The notes: a model not told the origin generated them from the letters alone. A stretch of 64,000 nt of DNA from Bradyrhizobium sp. PSBB068 (GCA_016839165.1 CP069300.1:2976001-3040000); one strand, 5' to 3'. Counted from the stretch's first letter, positions 53,929-63,390 are shown. Numbers and translations are program-made.

Positions 53929-54381
53929 ATGACCGAGGTTCTGTTCTACCATTTGCAGAACATGACGCTGGAGAGCGTGTTACCGCCGCTGCTCGAGAAG
54001 TCTCTCGAGCGCGGCTGGCGCGTGGTCGTGCAATCGACGTCGCAGGAGCGTGCCGAGACGCTCGACGCGCATCTGTGGACCTACAGCGACGATTCGTTCC
54101 TGCCGCACGCGAGCGCGCGCGTAGCCGACGCCCAGGACCAGCCGATCGTCCTGTCGATCGAGGAGAGCAATCCGAACCGGGCCAATGTCCGCTTCCTGGT
54201 CGACAACGCGGCGCTCCCGGCCGATTGCGACAGCTACGAGCGCCTGGTCCTCGTGTTCAACGGTGACGACCCCGATGCGGTCGCCGCGGCCCGGGAGAAC
54301 TGGACCGCTTGCAAAGCCCGCGGCTTCGAGGTCACCTATTGGCAGGCCGACGAGCGGGGACGCTGGCAGCGGCGCCAATAG
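53929..54381 (+). CDS. holC: DNA polymerase III chi subunit
   Basis: Chi links the clamp loader to single-stranded DNA-binding protein at the replication fork. The 150-residue protein has the family start VLFYHLQNMTLESVLPPLLE, then QERAETLDAHLWTYSDDSFL-type sequence and LVLVFNGDDPDAVAAARENW. It begins 18 bases after pepA. Confidence 0.93.
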   Translation: MTEVLFYHLQNMTLESVLPPLLEKSLERGWRVVVQSTSQERAETLDAHLWTYSDDSFLPHASARVADAQDQPIVLSIEESNPNRANVRFLVDNAALPADCDSYERLVLVFNGDDPDAVAAARENWTACKARGFEVTYWQADERGRWQRRQ

Positions 54382-54456
54382 CGATATCGACTAATTAATG
54401 ATAATTCGACCTTTCCCGGGGCGGGTCACGGTCATGCCGCAAAGTGATGTTCGGAC

Positions 54457-54477
54457 AACCCCTTAGGTAAAGGGGTT
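54457..54477 (+). promoter_or_regulatory. Hairpin over the ribosome-binding site of the BamE-like gene
   Basis: AACCCCTT (54457-54464) and AAGGGGTT (54470-54477) pair perfectly around AGGTA. The right arm is the best Shine-Dalgarno (AAGGGG) for the TTG start at 54485, so the hairpin would hide it. If the GTG at 54494 is used instead, AGGAG at 54478-54482 is the ribosome-binding site and sits just outside the stem. Confidence 0.5.
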
Positions 54478-54484
54478 AGGAGCC

Positions 54485-55051
54485 TTGTCGATCGTGCGAG
54501 ACGGAACATTCAGTCGGAATTCGCTGCTGGCCTTGCTGGTGCTTGCACCTGGCCTTGCCGGTTGCTCGGGCGCATCCGACATTTTTTCGCGCGATGCAGA
54601 CTGGTTCTCGCGTCCGGGGCGCGTGTTCATCCGCAACATCTCGATCGAATCGCCGCCGCTGACGCCGGACAAGCCGGTCACCAACGACGATCTCGTCAGT
54701 GCTGACGGCAGCTGTCCGGGCATGGCGCCGCCACCGGGCGCCGCCGATGCGAATGCGCAGGCGACCGGTGCACCGCCGCCGCAGCCGACCGGCGGCAGTG
54801 TCGCACTCGGGCACACCGAATGCGACGTCGTGCGCGGCATCGGCGCCCCCGACAGTGTGAACCTGTCCAGCGGGCCGGGCGGCGAGCGCGTTGCGGTCGT
54901 GACCTGGTCGCGCGGAGCGCGCGCCGGCATCTATACCTTCAGTTCAGGGCGCCTGACGTCGGTCGAGCGCGGCCCGGATGCTGCGCCGGAGCCGAAGCCC
55001 GCAAAGCCGAAGAAGAAGCCGAAGAAGCCGGCGACAACCTCGAACGGTTGA
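54485..55051 (+). CDS. Lipoprotein with a BamE/OmlA-like domain
   Basis: Translation from the TTG at 54485 (or GTG at 54494) gives about 188 residues with a lipoprotein signal and lipobox GLAGC (Cys27). After a Pro/Ala-rich stretch comes GHTECDVVRGIGAPDSVNLS followed by strands VAVVTWSRGARAGIYTFSSG and RLTSVERGP. This glycine-Thr/Glu-DV-GxPD, W-Y/F strand pattern recalls the SmpA/BamE/OmlA fold. A Lys/Pro-rich tail closes the protein. BamE is part of the beta-barrel assembly complex; the relationship is inferred from motif order only. Confidence 0.6.
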   Translation: MSIVRDGTFSRNSLLALLVLAPGLAGCSGASDIFSRDADWFSRPGRVFIRNISIESPPLTPDKPVTNDDLVSADGSCPGMAPPPGAADANAQATGAPPPQPTGGSVALGHTECDVVRGIGAPDSVNLSSGPGGERVAVVTWSRGARAGIYTFSSGRLTSVERGPDAAPEPKPAKPKKKPKKPATTSNG

Positions 55052-55070
55052 GTTGTAAGTCCGCAGAGCT

Positions 55071-56936
55071 CTAGTTCGCGGCCTCGTCAAGTTCGGCGCT
55101 GGCTTCCAGCCATTCTTCCTCGGCGCGTTGCAGCGCGGCCTCGGCGCCGGCGCGCGCTTTCGTCAACTGCGCGGCCTGCTTGGGATCGCGCGTGAAAATA
55201 TCGGGCAGGGCGAGCGCGGTATCGATTTTGGCAATGATGCCGTTGATGCGCTCGATCTCGGACTCGGCTTGGGCGATCCGCTGCCGCGGTGAAACGCGCC
55301 TTTCGTTGCGGATTCGCTCGGGCTTTGCGGCGACCTCCTTGGCGCGCTCGCGCGCGGCCGCGCGGCCGTCATTCGCCGACAGGATCATGCGGCGATATTC
55401 GTCGAGATCGCCGTCATAGGCCGTGACGGTCTGGTTCACCACGACCCACAACCGGTCGGCGCAGGCCTCGATCAGATAGCGATCGTGCGAGACCATGATG
55501 ATGGCGCCGGGGAATTCGTTGATCGCCTCCGCGAGCGCCGCGCGGCTGTCGATGTCGAGATGGTTGGTCGGCTCGTCCAGGATGATCATGTTGGGGCCGT
55601 AGAACGTCGCAAGCCCGAGCAGCAGCCGCGCCTTCTCGCCGCCCGACAGGCTCTTCACCAGCGTGTCGCCCGCCTTGCCGGAGAAGCCGATCGCGCCGAC
55701 GCGGCCGCGCACCTTGCTCTCCGGCGCCTCGGGCATCAGCTTGCGGATGTGATCATAGGGCGAACCGTCGAGATTGAGCTCGTCGACCTGGTGCTGGGCA
55801 AAATAGCCGACCGACAATTTGTCGGCTTTGGTGATCCTGCCCGCGAACGGCGCGAGCTTGCCCGCCAGCAGCTTGACCAGCGTCGACTTGCCGTTGCCGT
55901 TGGAGCCGAGCAGCGCGATGCGGTCGTCGGGATCGACGCGCAGCGTCACGCGGTTGAGCACGGGCTTGCCCGGCTCGTAGCCGACCGAGACGTCGTCGAC
56001 CGCGATGATCGGCGGCGACAGCAGCTTCTCCGGTGCCGGAAAGGAGATCTCGTGAACGTCCTGGGTCACCAATGCGGTGACCGGCTTCATCCGCTCCAGC
56101 ATCTTGACGCGCGACTGCGCCTGCCGTGCCTTGGACGCCTTGGCCTTGAAGCGGTCGACGAAGTCCTGCAGGCGCTTGCGCTCATCGGCCTGCCGCTTGG
56201 CGTGCTTGGCGTCGAGCAATTCGCGCGCGGCGCGCTGTTCCTCGAAGGAGGAGTAGGTGCCCTTGTAGAGCGTCAACCTGCCGCGATCGAGGTGCAGGAT
56301 CTGGTCGACCGACGTGTCTAAGAGATCGCGGTCGTGGCTGATCACGATCACCGTGCGCGGGTAGTTGGCGAGGTGGTTCTCGAGCCACAACGTGCCTTCG
56401 AGATCGAGATAGTTGGTCGGCTCGTCCAGCAGCAGCAGGTCGGGAGCGGAGAACAGCGTCGCGGCCAGGGCGACGCGCATCCGCCAGCCGCCGGAAAATT
56501 CCGCACATGGCCGCGCCTGGTCTGATGTCGAGAAGCCGAGGCCGGAGAGGATCGCCGCCGCCCGGGCAGGAGCGGAGTGGGCGTCGATGTCGACCAGTCG
56601 GGTCTGAATCTCGGCGATCCGGTGCGGATCGTGCGCGGTCTCGGCCTCGCGCAGCAGCGCGTCGCGCTCGAGGTCGGCCTTCAACACGACGTTGATCAGG
56701 CTTTCCGGCCCGTCGGGCGCTTCCTGCGCGAGGCTGCCGATCCGCCAGCGCGGCGGCAGCGCGATGCTGCCGCTTTCGGTCGGGATGTCGCCGCGGATGG
56801 CATGAAACAGCGTCGATTTGCCGACGCCGTTGCGGCCGACAAATCCGACGCGGGCTCCGGGCACAATCTGCACAGAACTGTGATCAATCAGCAGCCGTCC
56901 GGCGATCCGGACCGAGATGTCAGTGATGGAGAGCAT
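55071..56936 (-). CDS. ABC-F family ATPase
   Basis: The 621-residue protein has two ABC domains and no membrane part, the ABC-F plan of ribosome-associated translation factors (Uup/YheS/Ettlike). Walker A motifs are GRNGVGKS and GSNGNGKS; signature motifs are FSGGWRMR and LSGGEKAR. The linker (P-tract-like) region is basic, KQADERKRLQDFVDRFKAKA. A coiled-coil C-terminus ends EAALQRAEEEWLEASAELDE. It resembles the YheS group more than Uup, but the subgroup is uncertain. Confidence 0.93.
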   Translation of the reverse strand: MLSITDISVRIAGRLLIDHSSVQIVPGARVGFVGRNGVGKSTLFHAIRGDIPTESGSIALPPRWRIGSLAQEAPDGPESLINVVLKADLERDALLREAETAHDPHRIAEIQTRLVDIDAHSAPARAAAILSGLGFSTSDQARPCAEFSGGWRMRVALAATLFSAPDLLLLDEPTNYLDLEGTLWLENHLANYPRTVIVISHDRDLLDTSVDQILHLDRGRLTLYKGTYSSFEEQRAARELLDAKHAKRQADERKRLQDFVDRFKAKASKARQAQSRVKMLERMKPVTALVTQDVHEISFPAPEKLLSPPIIAVDDVSVGYEPGKPVLNRVTLRVDPDDRIALLGSNGNGKSTLVKLLAGKLAPFAGRITKADKLSVGYFAQHQVDELNLDGSPYDHIRKLMPEAPESKVRGRVGAIGFSGKAGDTLVKSLSGGEKARLLLGLATFYGPNMIILDEPTNHLDIDSRAALAEAINEFPGAIIMVSHDRYLIEACADRLWVVVNQTVTAYDGDLDEYRRMILSANDGRAAARERAKEVAAKPERIRNERRVSPRQRIAQAESEIERINGIIAKIDTALALPDIFTRDPKQAAQLTKARAGAEAALQRAEEEWLEASAELDEAAN

Positions 56937-57015
56937 GCAGCGTTGTCACCGGACCCGCTGCCAAACGCAACCCGTCTGTTGGTAAAATCTGTCCGGGCGA
57001 CGGCCCCGGAAACGC

Positions 57016-57042
57016 GTTTTGGGCTGCCGGTCAGCCCAAAAC
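57016..57042 (-). terminator. Perfect 11-bp inverted repeat after the 60-residue protein gene
   Basis: GTTTTGGGCTG and CAGCCCAAAAC pair exactly around CCGGT, beginning two bases past the stop of the gene at 57045. The A/T pairs at the stem base supply U residues on the transcript, so it can act as an intrinsic terminator despite lacking an external U-run. Confidence 0.55.
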
Positions 57043-57044
57043 AT

Positions 57045-57227
57045 CTAGTGGCGATCGCCTTCCCGTCGATGCATCTCGTCGAGGAGTTGCTGCAGGCGGG
57101 ACGACAGCGCGGGCTCCGGCCGCATGTCTTTCTGAAGCCGTTCACCCACCGCATCGCAGATGTAACGGCAGGTCTTGTGGTCGATCTGATCGGCGTCGTT
57201 GTCGATCTTGGTCATTGTCATCGTCAT
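57045..57227 (-). CDS. 60-residue acidic/basic small protein, weakly NepR-like
   Basis: The frame starts with repeated Met-Thr codons (MTMTMTKIDNDADQ), so the exact start is uncertain. The core CRYICDAVGERLQKDMRPEP followed by SSRLQQLLDEMHRRE has the helix-proline-helix spacing of NepR anti-sigma factors, but no ecfG or phyR gene is near. I therefore call it a small cytoplasmic protein of unknown function. It is upstream of and codirectional with the ABC-F gene, and the hairpin just after its stop separates them. Confidence 0.5.
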   Translation of the reverse strand: MTMTMTKIDNDADQIDHKTCRYICDAVGERLQKDMRPEPALSSRLQQLLDEMHRREGDRH

Positions 57228-57395
57228 GGCTGATCTCTTGGCAAACCTCTTGGATGTTTCTTGGCGAGTTCCACCTCGCGTCTTCGGTCAATCGTTGCCA
57301 TGACAAGTCGCGACCCCGAATTTGGTTCGGTTCCGCCTTACTCTCGCCTTCAGGTGGTGGGGCGCATCGCGCCGCCGGGTTCCCGGGTGGGCATG

Positions 57396-57423
57396 AAAAA
57401 AGCCCCGGCGCGAGGCCGGGGCT
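57396..57423 (-). terminator. Intrinsic terminator of the Gly/His/Trp-rich protein gene
   Basis: AGCCCCGGC and GCCGGGGCT pair perfectly (9 bp) around GCGAG, followed on the minus strand by a run of six U residues. It lies 39 bases past the stop of the gene at 57462. This is the clearest rho-independent terminator in the window. Confidence 0.85.
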
Positions 57424-57461
57424 GAGTCAGTCAGGGGAGCAGGCGATAGAGACCAGATGGA

Positions 57462-57728
57462 TCAGTAGCAGCGGTTGACCAGGCGCCAGCGCGGACCCCA
57501 AGGGGTCGGCACCACGCGGCGCACGTAGCAGCCGCCATAGCCATATCCGTACCCGCCGTAATAGGCCGGACCACCGACGATGACGCGCGGGCCACCCCAC
57601 CAGCCGTGGTGCCATCCACCGTGCCAGCCGCCGTGCCAACCGCCCCACGCAGAGGCAGAGGTCGGGGCGAGAGCGGCGGCACCGAGCGAAATCGCGGCAA
57701 CGGCGGCGAGCGAAATTTTGCGTAACAT
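57462..57728 (-). CDS. Secreted Gly/Trp/His/Tyr-rich small protein
   Basis: The 88-residue product has a signal peptide (LRKISLAAVAAISLGAAALA, cleaved after SASA). The mature part is built from GGWHGGWHGGWHHGWWGG and YYGGYGYGYGGC segments, ending with RLVNRCY. Proteins of this composition are common in Bradyrhizobium and may bind metals through histidines or sit in the envelope. No function is known to me. A strong terminator follows. Confidence 0.75.
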   Translation of the reverse strand: MLRKISLAAVAAISLGAAALAPTSASAWGGWHGGWHGGWHHGWWGGPRVIVGGPAYYGGYGYGYGGCYVRRVVPTPWGPRWRLVNRCY

Positions 57729-58006
57729 GATCGTCTCCTCGAGCTATGGGCGCGCGTGGCGCGCCGCGGTGACATCGTTTCCCGAGACGTCCTGTGAAGC
57801 TTGCGGATGGGTCAGCAAGGCGTCCGATCGATGCAGAGCCTAGGCGGCGACAGCTGAACGGCGGCGGCACGGCGCTGACAGAATGGGTTCACCTAGGTGA
57901 AATCGCGGTAAGCCAGCCGAGCCGGTGGCGCTCGCGAGACCGCCCGGATGACGGTTTTCGTCGTGAAAATCCATCAAAACTAAAGGCTAACGCGTCACAG
58001 GGTCGC

Positions 58007-58035
58007 TTGCCGTTGTCCCATCGCGTCGATATAAG
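58007..58035 (+). promoter_or_regulatory. Candidate sigma-70-type promoter of ndk
   Basis: TTGCCG (58007-58012), a 17-base spacer and TATAAG (58030-58035) give a good match to the rhizobial housekeeping consensus. The predicted start near 58042 leaves a 33-base leader with AAGGA before the ATG. The rest of the 57729-58074 gap shows no other feature I can name. Confidence 0.6.
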
Positions 58036-58074
58036 CCCCGGCAACTCCCAGCCACCGTTTACAAGGACGAAATC

Positions 58075-58497
58075 ATGGCGATTGAACGCACCTTTTCGAT
58101 CATCAAGCCCGATGCCACCGAGCGCAACCTGACCGGCGCAGTTAATGCGGTGATCGAGAAGGCGGGCCTGCGGATCGTGGCGCAGAAGCGCATCCAGATG
58201 ACCCGCGGCCAGGCCGAGACCTTCTACGCGGTCCACAAGGCGCGCCCGTTCTTCGGCGAGCTGGTCGACTTCATGACCTCGGGCCCCGTGGTGGTCCAGG
58301 TGCTGGAAGGCGAGGGCGCCATCCCCAGGTATCGCGACGTGATGGGCGCGACCGATCCATCGAAGGCCGCCGAGGGCACCATCCGCAAGCTCTATGCGAA
58401 GTCGATCGGCGAGAACTCGGTGCATGGTTCGGATGCGCCGGAGACCGCGGCGATCGAGATCGCGCAGTTCTTCGCCGGCAACGAAATCGTCGGCTAA
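58075..58497 (+). CDS. ndk: Nucleoside diphosphate kinase
   Basis: Ndk equilibrates nucleoside di- and triphosphates. The 140-residue protein starts [17 protein letters not shown] and carries the catalytic histidine in [10 protein letters not shown] (His117). The length and all motifs are standard. It has its own promoter and a terminator-like hairpin downstream. Confidence 0.98.
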   Translation: MAIERTFSIIKPDATERNLTGAVNAVIEKAGLRIVAQKRIQMTRGQAETFYAVHKARPFFGELVDFMTSGPVVVQVLEGEGAIPRYRDVMGATDPSKAAEGTIRKLYAKSIGENSVHGSDAPETAAIEIAQFFAGNEIVG

Positions 58498-58517
58498 CGA
58501 CGTACAACTGAAAGTGA

Positions 58518-58541
58518 CACGGTCTCCTTCAGGAGACCGTG
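58518..58541 (+). terminator. Terminator-like hairpin after ndk
   Basis: CACGGTCTCC and GGAGACCGTG pair perfectly (10 bp) around TTCA, starting 20 bases after the ndk stop. No U-run follows. It could equally lie in the leader of the TerC-family gene. Confidence 0.6.
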
Positions 58542-58591
58542 CCGGAATAACTGGGGAGCAGGGGCGGCCGCAAGGCCGAATAGGACGCGCT

Positions 58592-59431
58592 GTGGACTGG
58601 CTGTGGCAGATCTTTGATCCGGCGTACATCGGCGCGTTCTTCACCCAATTCAAGAACGAGATGGCGACACCGACCTTCTGGGTCGCCGTCGGCAAGATCA
58701 TCTGGATCAACGTCCTGCTGTCGGGCGACAACGCGCTCGTGATCGCGCTCGCCTGCCGCGGGCTGGCGCCGCGCCAGCGCCTGTGGGGCATGATTCTCGG
58801 CGCCGCCGCGGCAGTGCTGCTGCGCGTCATCTTCACCGGCATCGTCGCCAGCCTGATGGAGCTGCCCTACCTGAAGCTGGTCGGCGGACTGGCGCTGATC
58901 GTGATCGCCGCCAAGCTGCTGGTGCCGGAGCAGGAGGACGAGGACGGCGTGCAGACGGCCTCGCATCTGTGGGCCGCGGTGCAGATCGTCGTCGTCGCCG
59001 ACATCGTGATGAGCCTCGACAATGTGATCGCGGTGGCCGCGGCCGCCAATGGCAGCGTGCCGCTGCTGGTGCTTGGGCTCGCGATCAGCGTTCCCCTGAT
59101 CGTTGCCGGTGCGGCGCTGATCATGGCGCTGCTCACCAAGCTGCCGGTCCTGGTCTGGGCCGGCGCCGCGCTGCTCGGCTGGATCGCGGGCGACGTCATC
59201 GCGACCGATCCGGCCGTGCATCCGAAGCTCGATGCGCTGTTCGCCGGATCGCTCGGCGCCAAACTCGATTCCTGGCTGACGTCGATCGGGATGTCGCCGC
59301 AATTCGCGCATGGCGGCAATGGCGGCGAGATCACGCTCGCGGTGCTCGGCATCGTCGTGGTGCTGGTCGTCGGATCGCTCTGGCGCCGTCACGCGCTCCG
59401 CAAGGCCAAGCACGCCGCCAAGGCGGCGTGA
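58592..59431 (+). CDS. TerC family (YjbE-type) membrane protein
   Basis: From the GTG at 58592 (AGGA six bases upstream) the product is 279 residues with about seven membrane segments. The family's paired acidic motifs are INVLLSGDNALVIALA and ADIVMSLDNVIAVAAA. TerC/Alx/YjbE proteins export manganese or other divalent cations or assist metal loading of exported proteins. An ATG at 58661 is an alternative start. The YjbE-type assignment is inferred from the order of motifs. Confidence 0.85.
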   Translation: MDWLWQIFDPAYIGAFFTQFKNEMATPTFWVAVGKIIWINVLLSGDNALVIALACRGLAPRQRLWGMILGAAAAVLLRVIFTGIVASLMELPYLKLVGGLALIVIAAKLLVPEQEDEDGVQTASHLWAAVQIVVVADIVMSLDNVIAVAAAANGSVPLLVLGLAISVPLIVAGAALIMALLTKLPVLVWAGAALLGWIAGDVIATDPAVHPKLDALFAGSLGAKLDSWLTSIGMSPQFAHGGNGGEITLAVLGIVVVLVVGSLWRRHALRKAKHAAKAA

Positions 59432-59439
59432 TTCTTCCT

Positions 59440-59541
59440 AAAGCGCGATGAGATTGGGTCGAATCGTCATCGCGCTTCAGCTCTTTGTTTGAGCATGATC
59501 TTTTCGAAAAACCGCTTCGCACTTTTCCGGATCATGCTCTA
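59440..59541. repeat. Palindromic intergenic repeat, family F
   Basis: Two hairpins in series: AAGCGCGATGA/TCATCGCGCTT (59441-59477) and GAGCATGATC/GATCATGCTC (59491-59540), the latter enclosing CTTTTCGAAAAACCGCTTCG. The right end supplies the stop codon of ppx (59539-59541). This element type is familiar from Bradyrhizobium intergenic regions. Confidence 0.8.
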
Positions 59542-61041
59542 ACGCCGCACGATCGAGCCGACGCGGCCGACCAGCCGGGCCAACTGCCTGAAGCGGCTGC
59601 CGACCCGGTCGGCGACCAGATCCACCATCCGATGTTCGAACACCAGCATCAGCTTGCGGCCCTGGGTGCGGAAATGGGTCAGCGGCAGCACGCCGGTGCG
59701 TGCCGCCGTGATCAGATGCGCGACGCGGAACGCAGCGCCGAGCACGCGCGCGCGCTCGTCCATTGCGGGCGTCACCAGCGCGCGGATCTGCGGCGGCGGT
59801 TCGTTCTCCTCGCTGAGGCCGGCGTAGCGATAGAACACCGACAGCGCGACGAAGGCGCGGCCCTGATGCGTGATCGAGCCGAAATTGCCGTTCATGATCA
59901 GGCTGAGGGTTTCCTCGCCGCGATGATCCGGATGCACCCGCCAGCCGATATCCGAGAGCAGGCAGGCGACGTGCCGCAGCCTGCGGTCTTCCTCGGTCTC
60001 GCGCAGCCTGACGACGCGCACCAGGCGGTCGGTCCAGGCGGTCAGCTCCTGGGCATGGCGGGCGGAGCGCGACAGCAATTCGTTGAGGTTCTGTGCAGCG
60101 CAGGCGAGGCCGTCCTTGACCCGCTCGGCCGGCGGCAGCATCTCGTAGAGCAGGCCTTCGCGCACGCCGAAGGTCGAGAACACGATGGTCTTCGGCTGGG
60201 CCACGCGGATGATGTATTCGAGCACGAGCGCGGCGTAGGCCAATAGCGGCCGCCGCGCATCGGCGATCGATTCGATGTTGGCGAGCATGTTGGTGGCTGC
60301 CAGCCGCCGCAGCCGCTGCGCGAAGTCGAGCGCGTCCGCGGCCGGGATCGAATAGCCGTGCATCACCTTGAGCGGGTAGCCGCTCTGGATGATGTGGATG
60401 CGCGCCAGCGCACGCCAGGTGCCGCCGACCGCGTAGAAGGTGCGGCCGCGGCCGGTCTTGAGCTGGGCGACGCCGAGCAGCTCGTTCTTGACGATGCGTT
60501 CGGCACGCTTGAGCGACTTGTTCGAGAGGTCCTGCAGCGCGAGGCTGCCGAGCGGCAGCGTCACGCCGCTGCGCACGCGGCTGCCCTTGACGTCGATCAG
60601 TTCGAGCGAGCCACCGCCGAGATCGCCGACGATGCCGTTCGGATTGTGCACGCCCGAGACGACGCCGAGCGCAGACAGCTTCGCTTCACGCGGTCCGGTG
60701 AGAATCTCGATCTTAGCGCCGCAAATGCGCTCGGCCTGGGCGATGAAATCCGGACCGTTCTTGGCGTCGCGGCAGGCCGCGGTCGCGATCGCGTAGACGC
60801 GGCCGACCTGCTGGATCCGGCACAGCGCGCGGAACCGGCGCAGCGCGGTCAGCGCCTTGTTGACCGCATCGGTCGCGAGCAGGCCGGTGCTCTGCACCTC
60901 GCGCCCGAGCCCGCACAGCGCCTTCTCGTTGAAGATGGTGATGAGGCTGCGCGCCATCGACTCGTAAACCACGAGACGAACCGAGTTCGAGCCGATGTCG
61001 ATCACAGCGACGCTGGAAGCGCGCTTCCGCGGCCGCTTCAC
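59539..61041 (-). CDS. ppx: Exopolyphosphatase, Ppx/GppA family
   Basis: The enzyme trims terminal phosphates from polyphosphate. The 500-residue protein starts with GTG; its first ATPase-fold motif is VIDIGSNSVRLVVYE and the second is VGDLGGGSLELIDVKGS. An HD-like C-terminal domain includes LLSDIGWRVHPDHRGEE. It begins 12 bases after the ppk stop, so ppk and ppx are one transcript. The stop codon lies inside repeat F. Confidence 0.94.
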   Translation of the reverse strand: MKRPRKRASSVAVIDIGSNSVRLVVYESMARSLITIFNEKALCGLGREVQSTGLLATDAVNKALTALRRFRALCRIQQVGRVYAIATAACRDAKNGPDFIAQAERICGAKIEILTGPREAKLSALGVVSGVHNPNGIVGDLGGGSLELIDVKGSRVRSGVTLPLGSLALQDLSNKSLKRAERIVKNELLGVAQLKTGRGRTFYAVGGTWRALARIHIIQSGYPLKVMHGYSIPAADALDFAQRLRRLAATNMLANIESIADARRPLLAYAALVLEYIIRVAQPKTIVFSTFGVREGLLYEMLPPAERVKDGLACAAQNLNELLSRSARHAQELTAWTDRLVRVVRLRETEEDRRLRHVACLLSDIGWRVHPDHRGEETLSLIMNGNFGSITHQGRAFVALSVFYRYAGLSEENEPPPQIRALVTPAMDERARVLGAAFRVAHLITAARTGVLPLTHFRTQGRKLMLVFEHRMVDLVADRVGSRFRQLARLVGRVGSIVRR

Positions 61042-61053
61042 CGGTAGGCCCCC

Positions 61054-63258
61054 TTAAGAGGATGGCTGCTGACGTTCGTTGCGACGCGTGAGACGGCGCG
61101 GTGAAGATTCCTTGAGAGACTTACCACGGCCGGACAGACTCGGATTTGTCATAAAATAGTCATGCAGGTTGAAAGGCTCTTCGCCTTTCGCGGCCTTCAT
61201 ACGCGTTGACGATCCGTCCGGCAACAATTGCCAGCTTTGCTCGGTGTCCTTCAGGTTCGCGACCATGATCTGTTCGAGAACCTGCTGATGCACCGTGGGA
61301 TTTTGCAGCGGACAGAGAACCTCGACGCGGCGGTCGAGGTTGCGCGGCATCATGTCGGCGGACGAGATATACACAGCAGCTTTTGTGCTCGGCAGGCCCT
61401 GACCCATGCCGAAGCAGTAGATTCGGCCGTGTTCCAGGAACCGGCCGATCACCGATTTCACGCGGATATTCTCCGACAATCCGGGCAGGCCGGGCCGCAG
61501 GCAGCAGATGCCGCGCACCACGAGCTCGACCGAGACGCCGGCCTGCGAGGCCTCGTACAGCGCGTCGATGATGTCGGGATCGACCAGCGCATTCATCTTC
61601 ATCCAGACCGCGCCGGGACGACCGTGTTTGACGTGGGCGATCTCGTCACGGATGTGCTCGATGATCCGCTTGCGCAGCGTCAGCGGCGACACCGCCATCT
61701 TCTCGATGTCGCTCGGCTCGGCATAGCCGGTGATGTAGTTGAACACCCGTGCGACGTCGCGGCCGATGATCGGATCCGAGGTGAAGTAGGAGACGTCGGT
61801 GTAGATGCGTGCGGTGACCGGATGATAGTTGCCGGTGCCGGTGTGCACATAGGTCGTGAGATTGCCGCCTTCGCGGCGCACCACCATCGACAGCTTGGCG
61901 TGCGTCTTCAGTTCGATGAAACCGTAGACCACCTGCACGCCGGCGCGTTCGAGATCGCGCGCCCAGCGGATATTGGCTTCCTCGTCGAAGCGGGCCTTCA
62001 ATTCGATCAGCGCGGTCACCGACTTGCCGGCCTCGGCGGCATCGGCGAGCGCGCGCACGACCGGCGAGTTGTTCGAGGTGCGATACAGCGTCTGCTTGAT
62101 CGCGACCACGTCGGGATCGCGCGCTGCCTGTTGCAGGAACTGGACGACGACGTCGAAGGATTCGTAGGGGTGGTGGACCACGAGGTCCTTCTGGCGGATG
62201 GCGGCGAAGATATCGCCGCCATGGTCGCGCACGCGCTCGGGGTGGCGCGGCACGTAGGGCGGGAATTCGAGGTCTGGGCGATTGAGGCGGGTGAGCTGCG
62301 ACAGCTCGTTCATCGCGAGCACGCCGTCGACCAGGATCACTTCATCGTCCGCCGCCGACAATGCGTGCTGCACGAAGACGCGCAGCTCTTCGGGCATCGA
62401 GGCCTCGATCTCGAGCCGGATCACCGATCCGCGCCGGCGCCGCTTGAGTGCGGTCTCGAACAGGCGAACGAGGTCTTCGGCCTCTTCCTCGATTTCGAGT
62501 TCGGAGTCCCTGATGATGCGGAACGCGCCCTGGCCCTTGACGGTGTAGCCGGGGAACAGGCGGCCGATGAACAGGCCGGTGGCCTGTTCGAGCGTGATCA
62601 GCCGCGCCGGCGCGCCTTCCTTGTTGGAGGGGATGCGGATGAAGCGGTCGATCTTGCCGGGCATGCGGATCAGCGCGTTCATCGCCTTGCCGTCGGAGAT
62701 CCGCGACAATTGCAGCGCGACCGTGAAGCCGAGATTCGGGATGAACGGGAACGGATGCGCCGGGTCGATCGCCAGCGGGGTCAGCAGCGGGAAGATGTTG
62801 TGGAGGAAGTGATCCTCGATCCAGGTGCGTTCGGACTTGGTGACGTCGCGGCCATCGACCAGCTGGATGCCGACCTTGGAGAGGATATCCCGCAGGTCGC
62901 TCCAGATCGCCTGCTGGTCGGAGGCGAGCTGCGACACGGTCTTGTTGATCATCACGAGCTGCTCGGCCGGCAGCAGCCCGTCCGGGCTGCGCTCGGCGAT
63001 GCCCTCGCGGACCTGCGCCTTGATGCCGGCGACGCGGACCATGAAGAACTCGTCGAGGTTGTTCGCCGAAATCGACAGGAAGCGGACCCGTTCCAGCACG
63101 GGATGGCCCGTGTTGACCGATTCCTCGAGCACCCGGCGGTTGAAGTGCAGCCAGGAGAGCTCCCGGTTGATGAAACGCTCGGGGCTGGTCGCGATCGCGG
63201 GGACGGGCGGGAGTTCCGCCTCTTTCTCTTTGATTTCAGGAGCTTGTGCCGAGTCCAT
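61054..63258 (-). CDS. ppk: Polyphosphate kinase 1
   Basis: Ppk1 builds polyphosphate from ATP. From the ATG at 63258 it has 734 residues; a TTG five codons earlier is possible. The N-terminal domain reads [20 protein letters not shown]. The autophosphorylated histidine is in [18 protein letters not shown] and the second active-site histidine in [19 protein letters not shown] [18 protein letters not shown]. The basic C-terminal tail ([19 protein letters not shown]) is an extension. Confidence 0.96.
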   Translation of the reverse strand: MDSAQAPEIKEKEAELPPVPAIATSPERFINRELSWLHFNRRVLEESVNTGHPVLERVRFLSISANNLDEFFMVRVAGIKAQVREGIAERSPDGLLPAEQLVMINKTVSQLASDQQAIWSDLRDILSKVGIQLVDGRDVTKSERTWIEDHFLHNIFPLLTPLAIDPAHPFPFIPNLGFTVALQLSRISDGKAMNALIRMPGKIDRFIRIPSNKEGAPARLITLEQATGLFIGRLFPGYTVKGQGAFRIIRDSELEIEEEAEDLVRLFETALKRRRRGSVIRLEIEASMPEELRVFVQHALSAADDEVILVDGVLAMNELSQLTRLNRPDLEFPPYVPRHPERVRDHGGDIFAAIRQKDLVVHHPYESFDVVVQFLQQAARDPDVVAIKQTLYRTSNNSPVVRALADAAEAGKSVTALIELKARFDEEANIRWARDLERAGVQVVYGFIELKTHAKLSMVVRREGGNLTTYVHTGTGNYHPVTARIYTDVSYFTSDPIIGRDVARVFNYITGYAEPSDIEKMAVSPLTLRKRIIEHIRDEIAHVKHGRPGAVWMKMNALVDPDIIDALYEASQAGVSVELVVRGICCLRPGLPGLSENIRVKSVIGRFLEHGRIYCFGMGQGLPSTKAAVYISSADMMPRNLDRRVEVLCPLQNPTVHQQVLEQIMVANLKDTEQSWQLLPDGSSTRMKAAKGEEPFNLHDYFMTNPSLSGRGKSLKESSPRRLTRRNERQQPSS

Positions 63259-63390
63259 CAAGTGCTGGTCCAATTCGGGGCAGGGGGCCGGAGCGGTCTA
63301 GCCGAAGGCCGCAGAGACCATGTGATATTGCGATGACGTTTCGATGACATTGATGTTCCGCCAGCCCGCGCCGTCAAGCCGCAGGTCGGC

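Noticed and set aside
58545..58600. yybP-ykoY-like manganese riboswitch before the TerC-family gene
   Set aside because: The GGGGAG motif and metal-exporter context are suggestive, but only about 40 bases separate it from the start codon and I cannot form the four-way junction or the closing helix. A covariance search would settle it.
61228..63336. A 702-codon frame opposite ppk
   Set aside because: Antisense shadow; Ppk1 motifs are intact on the minus strand.
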